The translations under genes were made by a program, and so were the position numbers. Positions 48,837-62,147 of a stretch of DNA of 64,000 nt are shown here, piece after piece. Each line of letters starts with the position of its first letter. The stretch's first letter is position 1. The notes under the pieces are model-generated. The model saw nothing but the letters and a program-made list of their open reading frames with translations. It was not told the DNA's origin and did not search any database. Source of the DNA: Sialis fuliginosa (Eukaryota > Arthropoda > Insecta > Megaloptera > Sialidae); assembly GCA_961205875.1 (NCBI GenBank), contig OY540815.1:19591638-19655637 (forward strand), read 5' to 3'.

Positions 48837-51800
48837 ATGGCAACTACAACATTTCTGTTAAATTTCCTGATTTAAATAATTTTTGATTCACATGTCACCT
48901 GGTCTCATTTAAAAATTATTTAATTTATTTTTTTCCATAAATTTTAAACTTCACAGCATCATTTTAACGCCACTGTTTAAGGATCACTTTTCGTCGATAA
49001 ACCTTCATCTAACCGCAAAAAAGTAACAACATATAAATTCCGTTTTATTCGTATTTTCAAATACATAATATACAATGATTGATTTAAAGCTGTTTATTTT
49101 TTTTATCAAAGTTCATACCGTATAACAGAAGTTTCCATTTCTATTCAATTCAGTTTGTTTGATTTTCATTTCATGTCAGAATGTTATTTTACATTTGTTT
49201 ACTAGAAGGTTATACGTCATGAAACGGTTTTTAGGTATACAACAATCCTGAATTATTTGAATAAAGGAGTGCATTTCAAAAATAACTCGTTGAATATTTA
49301 AGTTGCATGTTTGTAGCAATCATTTGTTTTTAAATACTTCATAAGGGGTGGACAAACATTTTTTTTTTATTCTGCAAATATAATTTATTATTATATTGTT
49401 TTGATAGCAATAATTAATACATTTTTGACCTAAAATGATTCACCATTTGTGAGCAAAGATATCGAGAAATTATATATACATATAACATCAGCAAATTCTT
49501 CATAAAATACTGCACAAAAATGACAAAAAAAAACACCATTGAGCTGTTGGAAAAGGAATAATTCAGTCGACAAGAAATGCGTCTCATCATCAACGTTTTA
49601 AATAAAACGAATGTCGATGTTTTCGATGTATTTCACAAACATTTTAAGTTTATGTAGTTTATAGTTCCAGAGTACTATGTTGCCAACCGGAATATGATTT
49701 TATTATTCGCCCGGCGTACGCATTACTGTGTAATACGATATTGTGCCAAAATGAGTATCAGCATATATTCGAAGTTTAGGAAAACAAAATAAATTAATTA
49801 ATAAACTTCCTGCTAACAATTCTTTCTACTTTTAATAAATACAATTTGAAAACTAACTTTATATAATTGGAATAGAAATTATATCATTTGTAAAATACAA
49901 CGACTTGGGCTTTTATTTCTAAAAAACATTAAATGAGAATGAAAAACAAAACCAAAACTTCTGTAGTTGATAATAAACTGCCATTAACAAATTTTCTCGT
50001 GTTATTCTTGCTGTGGCCAGCACAAAACTTTTAATTATTGTTACAATACTGTGGGAAAACTTTTCGTACTTACATAAAAAAATTAATTTAATTTTACTAC
50101 AAACAAAATTATGTATATTGTAATGTTCAAATAACATAAAATAGAACATTTGTTGTAGTTAACAGTTTAATGTATATAATTAATTAAATTTAATTAATTA
50201 ATTAATTAATTAAAAACCGAAAATTTATTGAAGCTACAACTGTATATTATTAAAATTAGTTAGAAGCATTATAAATTAATAAGTTTTACGAGTATGGTAA
50301 AATATTAACGTATTTGGTACGATTGGGATTTATCAGTAATGTTACACATTTCGTTACAATTTTTTTCCGTTCTAGCTAGGAACATGAAAAGTGAAATTTA
50401 AAAACTATCATTAAATTTTGCACAACTGTCTTGTCAAAACGCAAACAAATATAACTTATATGCTTTGGTAAAGACAATCATAATTTTTTTGTTTTCCACG
50501 TATGTGGAAATTAAAAAATATATTTATATATAGTAATTATTCTGTATCACTTATAGTTTATGATATCCTCATGATGTAAAAGTTATTTGGGACATGAAAA
50601 TAATGTTAAACAATAATATAGTATTTATAATAACAATCGATTGTAACCACACGGTAAACTGGTTAGAATTAATGTCATACTACAATATAGTGTTTTTTAC
50701 GTGTTTCCACACATACCTACATACATATATGTATATAGTGTGGTCATATATATAATTAGGGTGTACAACAAAACACCATTAGGATCATGACCTAGCGAGC
50801 ATTTGCGATATGGACAATGTTCAGTTAGATTTATGGTATGACGCACTTGATGGATCCAAGTGAGCTTGTTAGCAGGTAACTATACCGTGTATAATATCAG
50901 CTTATTGTGGATCTACATTAGTTAAATTATCTTTACTTTACAAACACTTGGTTATTGCTAATTTTCTTGTAATTTTTACTTTCATGTTCTGAAAGAAATG
51001 GAAGTATTGTAATACCATCGAAAAATTGTGTCCGAGAAAATGACAAATTTTGATTGTAATAACTTCAAAACGTAAAGAAAAGTTAATTTTTGCATGGCGG
51101 CTGTGCGTGTGACTGTGTGTCTGGATGTAAAATTTTTTCGTTCACAATAACTACTGTAAAAATGCTTCGATCTGAATTATTTTTGGGGAAAATGTTTGTC
51201 TCAGTGAGTACTCCAGACCTATTGATTTTGGTGCTAATCGGATTAGGGGTTTTGGAAATATTCGAAATTTTGTAACTTTTTTCGTCTAAAAAGTGAACGT
51301 TGCGAGTATTATCTCACTAATTTTGATTTGGTACATTTGCAGTTCAATTGAATCTAAGGGACATTTATTATTTGTACGTGCCCAAACAGCCATTAAAGGG
51401 GTGAAAAACACACTTAAAATTTGAATTTTAAATACTAATTAATACGTCATTAATTCATGTTGCCATGGAAACAAATGCAACTAAATTCAAATTATCAAAT
51501 TAGTTGTTCTACGAATGTGTATTATGTTTTTTGACATTAGGACATTAGAAAACTAATATTTATATACAAATGGCAATAACAGCTATAATTTTATGTATTT
51601 CGATATATGTATATACATAGCAGTAGGTTATATAAATAAAATCTTTAAAAAAATGTATATTTAAAAATTATTTAAAAAGATAGAAAGAACATGGAAGTCA
51701 TGTATGGTTCTCCATACCGATATTTATTATTTTTGTACTAAATATTTTTTGGGGTTGTTTTTGAGAAAACGGTAGAAGTTTATACATATTTTAAACAGTT

Positions 51801-53644
51801 GTTCTTTGTCATTCAGAGATTTTGTTGTTTTTAGTGTAAATTAACATGATCTAATAATATGTATAGTAGTTATTTTAAATTAATAAAACCTAATCGACTG
51901 CATATTAATATTGCTTGAATAAACGCAACATTGCTAAAGTTAAACATATGTATTGGAATTAGAATTTAACTTTAGAGACGGTTGTAAATATACCATATAC
52001 ATTAAACAAATAAGGTAATGAATGAACGTTCGAAGTTTTCAAGTACATTGAAATATTGGAAATCGTTAGGTAGAATATCTTAATTGATGAGATTGGCTTA
52101 AATTCAGGAGTGATGATATTAATACGAAACCGCATGAATTTTGATGAGATGATAACAAATTATAATAAACCGAGAGAGATCAGACAGCTATGTGCAGTTT
52201 GTGCAGCCTTATAATACATATAACTAAATAATTTAAAAAATCAATTTATTAATTACAAAGGAGGTTAACATATTTAAGAACATTCATTTTAATTAATTGT
52301 AACTTAGTGTGAAGAACGTTTATAGACAGATAATTTACAAGATTACTTCGATCAAACACATACAAACTTTATCTTTTTATATATAATGTATTTGGTTATA
52401 CATACAATTCAAAATATCATTTATTAATAATACAATTAGTTTAATAATGAATGTGTTCTTGTTGAAGCACAAGTACATTCATTCGACAGCAGGAAAATGC
52501 AACAACTCATAAATCAATTGATGCAAAAACGTATAGTCCGTTGATTTATATAAGGCGTATAATATTGATTATTGAAATTCATTGTTACTGTTTGCAGTTT
52601 ATATGGATTTATGCACATCTAAATGAACAAAGAAAATACAATTCTACCTTTGTTTCCGATCTGTTTTCTTGTACGACAAATAAAAAAAGGTATTCAGTAT
52701 ATATCATTTCAGGAATATTGATCTATGTTTTTGTAGTTGTAAACAAATGGTGTCAAACTAAAAAAAAAACCCTCTCAGTAAGATTAATATTGGATCTAAA
52801 TAAATATGTTTATGGCCTTTTGAAGAAATAATATTGGATACTCTGAGAAACATTAATAAACAAATAAAATGTAAAGTGATTATTCTCAGTTGTCGACAGA
52901 CATAAAAACAGTTTTGTGAAATAATTTCCATCTGAAGTAATTCTATACTATACATAAAACATTTTAATGGTTAACAATTTCAATCGAATCAAGAATTTCT
53001 CGTTCGTTCTACATTTCCCGTCCCCATTTCAATTTCGATAGAATTCCGATAATATTATTTATCCATGCATATGAGGACCGAATCACATATCAAATATATG
53101 CTTTAATGCAGATGCCTATATAAGATTAAATCAAATAGAACAGACAATAGCATGATTCGGTAAAATCTGATGGTTGCATATTGCATTGTGAATATTTATG
53201 TATAGTACATATTGATATTTATTTCAATTAATGTTTTGTATTCGATTAGCCGTCCCCGAATAACCATTAAATTAATTAGATAAATGCCGAGGATGCAATC
53301 GTGAATCTTAATTACAGTTAACAGGATACGAAAGGTCAGAGGTCATGTATGATTCTAGTTTATAAATTAAATTATTTACATGTATATATGTACGTAGACA
53401 TGTTAGATTTATACATTATAAAGCATAAAGATATGTATAGGGTTCTAATAGAATTATTTTACTATAGAATAACAGAAAAGTTAAAACAGTAAATAGACAG
53501 GTAAAGAGCAATTAGGTTGATGTTAATATTGTTACTGTTTTTGAGTTGACAAAATCATAAGGGTGGCTGCCTTCCAAATCTATATTATATAGTATATTAT
53601 CTTTAAATAAATAAAAACATCTCGAGTGTATAAACGTCAGAAAT
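48837..53644. other. intergenic, nothing recognised
   Basis: AT-rich, with (taat)n at 50178. 51515-51555 resembles the interior of the 33597 MITE. No exon evidence. Confidence 0.55.
50178..50214 (+). repeat. TAAT microsatellite
   Basis: Repeated taat units; self-complementary. Confidence 0.8.
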
Positions 53645-53817
53645 TATATATTGAAAAAATTTATAAACGCAAGCTTTCGATTCACAGAATCATCGTCAGG
53701 CTAGGTTGTGAGAATATTGTTGAGATAACGACATCGTTTTCACAATTTTTTTCTTAATAGCCTGACAATGATTCTGCGAATCGAAAGCTTGCGTTTATAA
53801 ATTTTTTCTATATATGC
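53645..53817. repeat. hairpin repeat, 59-bp arms
   Basis: Arms 53645-53703 and 53759-53817 share aaatttataaacgcaagctt and cagaatcat(c/t)gtcagg. They are nearly perfect, with a 55-bp loop. Confidence 0.8.
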
Positions 53818-56800
53818 TTGAAACATGAAAATAGATACTCCAGAACCGGTTTTTCTAGATTCAGTTTCAGGTTCAAATCGAGAAATTTTTTTTTTTTTTA
53901 ATATTCTGATCCTGTACCATATCATAAAAATTATCAATTTATATTTTTTGTAGGTATTACTTATTCTTAACAATAAAATATAATTCAAACGTAGTTTATA
54001 ATTATTAAAATATTTTAAGAAATAAACAAAAGACTGCAAAAGTTTAACCCAATACTGAATAAAGCCAATACTAAAAACCGATGTTTACAACCAAAAATCT
54101 AAAACTAAAATCCCGGAGCTTTAAAAAAATCGTTGTGTCGTTTGAATCCCTAGTCGCGATAACTCACGGCTGTTCGATTAACCAAACTGCATAGCGAACA
54201 ATCACGGAAGGTTTTGCGGCATTCAGTGCATTCTACTTCCGATCGCATTTTACGGTTATTTTCACTCTAATGTTAACTCTGAAACATATAGCCTGTCCAT
54301 AAATTACAGTATCATGATTTTAAACTAACATAACGCCTATAAAACCAAATGGAGCAGATGAAATTAGTTTCGTTTATTGCTACTTTTTTTTGACAAATTT
54401 GATACTTAACCTCAAAAATGATGATACATATCAGAAACATCTTATATGTTTCTAAAAAGTTATTTTTGTAACTTGTTTTTGATTTCAGTGGTACAGATTC
54501 AAGAAAAATTTGGAACAATGCGAAACATTTTGTATCTGTCAACAACTTGGCTTTTTGTTCTTGCAACAATGCGAAACCGTGATAACCAGAAACAAAATGT
54601 GTCTGATAAATGTTTCATTACACTTGAGTGTATATATTTGTTGACATGTTAATTTGAAAATAATGAGCAACATTCGCCAACAGAAATTTTCTCATTGTTA
54701 TTTCATATCTGCAGCCAGTGGCGGAGGAATAAGGAAGATTGGTACCCAGAGCAGATGTTTTGCACTATAATTAAAAAAAAAAATTAACACTAACTTTAAT
54801 TTCCACACATCCAAAAAAATATTTTCTATATATATATATTAATACGTGAAAATTTTCGTACATTTTTTTTTGTATTTATTATAAAAAGAGGTGAATGAAA
54901 CTTTAAGTCATTCGAAAGATATGCACAAAAAATCATGTGCGTATGTTGCCGTTAAGGCAGGTAAAATAAAGTTTACATACACACATGAAGTTTATTTTCC
55001 CTCACATCGTTCAACAGCATAGCAATACTCTTAGCGTCATCAAGCGGCAAAACTAAATAGTTTCGGGTTTCTGTCAAACGTAGAGAAATTGCAGTGTTTT
55101 TATTTGGAAAATTGTTGTAATACAAGGAGGTTAGGTTAGGTACTGTGCCATAGATGTGCACAAAAAAAATCATGTGTGTATGTTGCCGTTAAGACAGATA
55201 AAATATTGATCGAATTTCGGTACTAATTTTTATTAATACATTTGAAATTAACCTTCTAGATGAAGAAATAATCTACAGGAGAAAATTTCCAGAATGATTG
55301 CTCTAAGGGACAATTTTCCGTAACATTACACAATCCCCTTTGTAATATTACTCTATTCATAAATTCTAAAATCCGTATTCTTTCATTCCGAACTGTAGTT
55401 AAAGGTGAAAACTGAAAGAACGAAAACGCTGAAAAGGATTTTAGTCACGTATTAGAAACCAAGATGAAGAAACTGATAAAACAATACGGGAATATATTTT
55501 GCACAGAAACTAATGTAAAAAAGATAAAATCTGTGTTTTTCCCGAAGTAAATGTATACGGATGTTACATAAACATGTTTTGAAAAAATCGTGTATAATTT
55601 ATAACAAAAAAACATCTTCCAAGTAAATGCAAGTGTTCAGATAAATTGCCTAGCATTCTTTAACCATTTAATTTTTATACAATTTTACTAAAAAATATTA
55701 ACCTGATTATTTTTTCGTATATTTTTAATTTTTTGACAATTTCAATCTAAATCTAAATTTATGCAAACGTCAAAATGACATTTAATTAATATGTCAAACA
55801 AAGTAAAAAAAGTTTAAAGTAAACTGAGATTTACCTATATTATAAGAAATTGAATGCTCTATAAAAAAGATTCTTTAAAATTTTATGTAATATGTATCGT
55901 TCTTAAGATATCCGGAAAAATAAATATTTTGGGATGTCACTCCTCCCCCTTCCACACGATTTTGATGATTTTGAAATGGGACCGTCCTGAAGCTAGACCC
56001 AACCATCTACCCAAGTTTCATTAATATCAGTTCAGTGGTTGGTGGTGACAAGGATTCAGGGGACAGACATACAGACACAGTACGAAAAGTGTTTGTCTTG
56101 ACTTGAAACGGAAAGATCAATTAAAAATTTATTTTTTTATCTCATTCTAAAACTATCACAAAGCTTCTCGTATCTTCGATATTGCGAAGAAGCAAAATGT
56201 GAAATAAACAGTATGAGACAACATTTAATAGAAAATGTTTATTTTTTAATTGGGTCAAATGAAGTTATGAAAAACAAACATTTTCAAATATACAAATATA
56301 CCTACATCCAATACGTTTTTTTTTGAAATATAAGAAAAGAAATAAATTACATTCGATCGATTTCATATCAAAAACTTTTTCCTATCAGTATTATCTGAAT
56401 TGTGAAAAATCGCTGCGATGGAAATTAATCAAGCAAAAATACAATTCACAAAAAACTATACCGAAAGTATAACATACATGAAAAACAGGGTAATATTTAG
56501 GTATATATGTGTATCGACTTGATTTATTTGAAATTCAAAAAAGTTTTCTATTAGCATATATTGATAGACCTACATCTCTTGTATCGTCATTCACAAGCCA
56601 AAATAACTAAATCCACTCCGTAATTTACCAAAAAATATGTGAAAAAAAATTACTTGTACAAAAATTTACAATTTAAAAAAATTGGGATTAGTAAAATTTA
56701 TAAAATATCTTTCATTAAAATTTACAAATGTTATAATGTCAATTACTAGTATATGTATGTATAGAAAATATTTGAACTAGTAACCGATATAAGGGTCGAG

Positions 56801-58678
56801 AAAATTTGCTAATAAAGTAATTACTCATTCTGAATAGCGATTTGGGATAATGGACGATATCTGATAAAAGGATAATTATAGCATGTTTAATTTCTGATTA
56901 TAACCTTCTCTGACTCTAGGAACAGAATTAGGAAATTGCGTTAGTCTACGAAAAATTTGTGGTAGAATAATTTTTTTTTAATTGTTTTTTTTTCAGATAC
57001 AATTTTTTTTGCCTTTTTAAAGTAAAAAAAAATGTATATAATATGAACATAGATGAGATATTCCAAGAAGAAAGATTAAAATGTTTCCAATAATATGATT
57101 TATAATTATTTATTTATTTATTTTTTTAACCAAGCATCACTCAATTACAGTTACAATATTTCATAAGGTATTAAAGCAAATACCTGTGTTATGGGTTATT
57201 TTAATTATAAAATATAATATTTACAAAAAAAAATATTTATACATAAATTATTATCATTCCTTTTTCATTATTACTTCTTTGAAGCTCCTCAAGTCCAACC
57301 GTATTCATTTTTTTAATATTCAGGTTATGTGTTTAATCTATTGAGGTAATTAAAAATCATGTAATAACTCGAGAGTTGAAGGGCTAAGCCAGGATGAAAT
57401 AATATTTTTTTTATAATTAAGCAATTTGGGTAACACTGGGGTAAAATGTTTTCTTTTAGGTATCACCGGATAACATTGAAAATTGTTTTGTAGTTAGACT
57501 TTTATGTTGGGTGCGAAATAATCACGATAATTATAAAATTAAAATTAAAGCCAAAACTATAATGTGAAGAATTTTACAAGGTAGACTTTTTTTACATACA
57601 TATGTCAGAAAAAAACGCATTTTATTTTTAACATAAATTTTTAGAAAATATATGCATATAATGATTGTTTAAAATACTTTATCATAATGAAAAAAAAAAT
57701 ACATTGCAGTGCAAGTTATAAAATATTGTGGTAATACAACTGTGAAAAAGTAAAGTTTATTTTTTCTACGGCAAAGTAGATAAGGTAATTTTTGCATATT
57801 TTATCTTATCTGATGTAACATGAATAATATAATTTAAAGGTCCCATGAGAAAGACAGATGGGAGGTGAATGTGAACAGTACGCCAACGTTCCATTCACAA
57901 ACGGAAATTTTTATGAATCTAAAATATATATGGTTTAAAAAATATGTTCTCCTCAACATTGCATAAGTATTTTTTGATGAGCGTAAAAGGATTACTGGAT
58001 TTTATAAAATACTCTTTAATGTCAGAATTACAGAATTTTTATATGTTCATATATCTATGTAAGCTTGTTATATTTAAAAATCATTTTGAACTTTATATAC
58101 CAAGAGCCCAGTTGATTTATATACCATGAACGCCTGGACGGTTCTGATGTTTTGCATTATTTATATTTATATTTTTGTACATGACTATTTCCAAGAAAAT
58201 ACGAACATGAAGATAAATTTTATCTCATTTTATTTGTTTCAATTTTTGAGGTTTTGTTAACTCATATTTGGCGTATAATCGAATAATTTTAAGCAAAAAA
58301 ATCGGAACATATTATATATTCGGAAATTCTTCTAGCCTAATCATACGACACATAATCTTATATAAGTGCCCATTTCAAGAAAAAAATAAATATTAAAAAA
58401 ATACTGGATCAAAATCTAAGGTCTTACTGACCCCATACAACCCTGGTTTCTATAATTTTTGGTTGATACTGGAAATCGATACGTTTATTAATACTAAATC
58501 GATTACTGTATCGCAATGGGTTCTCAAGATATTAAATAAAAACTTTGGACAAAATCTTCGGGGAGTTGTAGCTCCCTCACGGATAATTTCCGAACACATG
58601 TTCATACCGACTTTTTTGCTAAAAGCAACTTCTTCGATCTTTAAACTTAGGATAACAGTACTGAATCATCCTGTATAA
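53818..58678. other. intergenic
   Basis: Holds the 54919 direct repeats and a cagtggcggagg fragment at about 54717. A tail ending catcctgtata at 58677 abuts the hAT foldback. No gene. Confidence 0.5.
54919..55204 (+). repeat. direct repeat pair, about 50 bp each
   Basis: 54919-54967 and 55151-55204 share tcatgtg(c/t)gtatgttgcc and gttaag(g/a)cag(g/a)taaaat. The intervening 180 bp is GC-richer than its surroundings. It might be a tandem duplication remnant. Confidence 0.6.
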
Positions 58679-59738
58679 CAGTGGCGAAGCGTACATGGAA
58701 GTAGGGGAAGCATTGCTTCCCTTACTTTATGGGTAAATTAATACAAATCTGTGTTTTCAGTTAATAAATAATTTAAAAATATTATTCGAATATTCATCTT
58801 TATGCGCAAATCATACATTTTAACCAAAAATCAAAAATAGCATTTAATATTAAGTTACACGCTTAATTATAAAACTATAATACCTCTACGTCTTATTTTC
58901 TTGTATTTTAGTCGATATTTGTATGACGAGTTGAAGTTCATTGCAGGAAATTTCACTAAAAAATTTTGAATTTTTGATTTCGTTAAAAGTATGTTTATTG
59001 TATAGAAAATGACGTGAAAAGTTGTTTGATTCAAACCGCAGGTCTGTATCTCAAACCGTTCATGAGATATATCCTCTCAAAGTTTCAATTTTTTCAAAAT
59101 TTTGAAGAAAAATAGCCCTAACTTTTGAACGGATGGTCGGAATTAATTTTAGTTGACGGATTTGGAATCAGCGTGTCAAAATCTATATAATGACATGTAT
59201 AATACCTTAAAACTCGAAAAAAAAAATTTTGCGAAAAATCGAAAAATTTCAAAGGGGTATACCTTAAAAAAATGTCGATTTTTGACCAAAATTTTTTTGT
59301 CGGATTTTAAAGTACTATACATGTCATTATATAGATTTTGACACGCTGATTCCAAATCCGTCAACTAAAATCAATTCCGATCACACGTTCAAAAGTTAGG
59401 GCCATTTTTCTTCAAAATTTTGAAAAAACTGAAACTTTGAGAGGCTATATCTCGAGAACGGTTTGAGATACAGACCTGCGGTTTGAAACAAACAACTTTT
59501 CACGTCATTTTCTATACAATAAACATACTTTTAACGAAATCAAAAATTATAAATTTTTTAGTGAAATTTCGACTAAAATGCATGAAAACAATACATAGAA
59601 TCATTTAGTTACTATATAAATATATAAGAATTTATTTAAAAAAGTAAAAGCTTGAACTTAAAGTTTTGTTTTGTTAATAGAAGGGGGAGGATTGACAAAA
59701 TTTTCTTCCCTTATTAAAAATTTCACGCCTCGCCACTG
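58679..59738. mobile_element. hAT-type foldback, copy 2 (1060 bp) with 8-bp duplication
   Basis: Same foldback as 38263-39314, with CAGTGGCG ends. It is flanked by ctgtataa (58671-58678) and ctgtatca (59739-59746), an 8-bp target duplication with one mismatch, as expected for hAT. The outermost left arm is diverged from the right arm. Confidence 0.88.
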
Positions 59739-61590
59739 CTGTATCAATAGATATATAAATGTTTAATGGAATGCTTCATAGGTCATTTAAAAATAGGAAA
59801 TGTATGTAGCTGTACTGTGATTTCACATAAATAAATAAATAAATATATAATAGAGACGATGCCAACACATTTTAATCACGTTAAAATGGCCAATTTAAAA
59901 AAAATAATAAAAAAATACATTCTTGAAATCGCGTGCATGTAAAAATAGTCAATATCTAGAAATGGCCTTATTCATTGTATATTTTGAAGGTATTTTTCAT
60001 ATTTTAATACTAAAATAAGATATTTAAAAAATCAATTACACAAATTATTCAAAATTAAATATTCTGGTCTTTATTTAGACACTCATACCTAAAAAATTAA
60101 AATATATTATTAGAATGAAATACATATTAAATTTATTATCAATAAATAATATTTTAACGTTCATAAGTAATTTTTGCATGCACTGACAATAATAATTCCG
60201 AGATAGATTTATTACATGTAATATTAATTAATTGAAACAAAATGGAAGTCGTGTCTATGCGACGTGCTCAACATTCAATTACAATTTAATTAAAATTAAA
60301 ATTGAATTGATTATTTGTAGAGTCGTTAATCCGGTTACAAACGATGATTTGCACATTTGATTGTTGTCTGAATTATCATTGTTACAGTATGCATAGCTGT
60401 AATTATTTGTGTTACAGTGTTTATTACTTTTAATATAGATTCATTAATTTGAACTAATGGCATTTCATATTGATGCTGAACGCTTGCTCTAATTTCTCTA
60501 TAATATGTAAATTCATGTGTTACAATCATTTCACTTTCAGGATAGTAAATAAATTTTATTTAAATATGTGTGGTATGCTAATCATTTTATTATTATTTTT
60601 AAAGGTATATTTTTTCACATTCCGGCTTTATAAGCAGTGGTGGTTTCCCCAATAGGATGCCTAGAACGGCAGATTTTTGGGGGGGTAGCAAAATTTCAGC
60701 GACGACGAAAAAATGTGAAAATCTCCAAGTTCCCGTCAGAATTCGAATCTCCCTCATGTGAAGAATAAAACTGCATCTCTGCGGTATTCCCTTTTCCTAA
60801 ACTTATCCCTACCTAGTAGATCGCCAGGGAGCAGGAATAGGTCGCCGATGCTAAAGATGAGTTGAAATATGTCACTTTTCCGCGTCTGTCACATAGAAAC
60901 GCCCATACAGTCCGGTTTTTGTGAACCAGCACACGCCGAAATCTGCGAACGCGGTGCAAAAATTAATTTATGAAAATCTCGTAAAAAAAGGTAGATGCAT
61001 TTTAGCCAATTTGAAAAAAGTTAATTTCTGTAAATATTAGAGAAAAAATAATTTTTCCCCGCCTTAGTCAGCAAAATTATAAATAAGAATGATTATTATT
61101 TTATATTGGACGAACAAAAAAATCTTTACACATTCTTCTTTTAGATTCTAGACGCTTTAATTACAAATTCCTATTGTAATTCAACTTTTGTATTTTTTGT
61201 TGAAAGTCAGTAACTACTTCAGTTTGAAAACCATTTCATACATTTCTGTTCTGTGTCAATTTAGAGCTTTTGTATGCTGACACATTAACGCCATACAATT
61301 TCTAATCAACAGCCCACACTCGACTTTCTAGCTAGTTGTATTTTCCGAGTGACTAAATATCAATATTATACATGATCGTCGTACAATGAATACATCGTTC
61401 ATAATAGTAATTATTTGTAGATTCTATTCAAAGTTTAGTCATCTGTACAATATTGTACCGGTGTATTACAAATAGTCGATATCAGATTCAGAGCTGTGCA
61501 TCTATACTTACTCAAGTACTTTTTGAGTCATTTTACTGAATTAATTTATCACACTCGTACTTATATGTACATAAAATTGTACTTAAGGGT
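59739..61590. other. intergenic with a hAT relic
   Basis: (aaat)n at about 59827 and the relic at 60636. The rest shows nothing. Confidence 0.5.
60636..60960 (+). mobile_element. probable hAT relic, one end
   Basis: Begins CAGTGGTGGTTTCCCC and continues with cggcagatttttggggg, the style of a hAT 5' end followed by decayed internal sequence. GC is clearly above the flanks. No frame survives and no opposite end was found. Confidence 0.4.
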
Positions 61591-62147
61591 TTTTAGTGGT
61601 ACCAGTCTTGGCAAGGACCCCAGTAATGGTAAGTTTTTAATTAAATGTACTGAATTAGGAATATGTGTCGATATTTGATTACTACCATTTCTGAATATTA
61701 ATCTATATACATTTAACTGTCTTACAGCGTGATTTGATGACAGTCGACCAATAGGTGTCAAAATGGTGGACATTTAAACAAATTATTAGTATAATTTATT
61801 TATTAATTATTATATTATCGTATCAACTGCTTTACATTGTTTCAAATTTGACGATTCATTCTTTTATATATTTTTTGTCGTAGTACTTATCAATTTGTAA
61901 TCCATTACTGCGTGCTCATGACTGGTTTTACCTTTGCCATTACTGGAGAAAAAACATGAATAAAATTAAAGGCTATAATTTAAAAAACAAACTATATCTG
62001 CGGACTTTGGTAATTAAATTGATTAAATAAAGAGTTACTTGTTTTATTAGTAACATGAGTTCATGAGAATTACAAAAAAACAAGCCCATTAATCCAAAAA
62101 ACAGAAAACTTGCTCTTATAGCAGCCATAACTTGTGCCTTTACCTTA
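61591..62147 (+). mobile_element. TAAGGTACTGGCACCAGT-family MITE, full copy
   Basis: Diverged ends (gtggtaccagtcttgg; cttgtgcctttaccttat) with the full family body. Sixth copy in the window. Confidence 0.8.

Noticed and set aside
55129..55143. ggttaggttaggt, like the insect telomere unit TTAGG
   Set aside because: Only two units; far too short for a telomeric tract.
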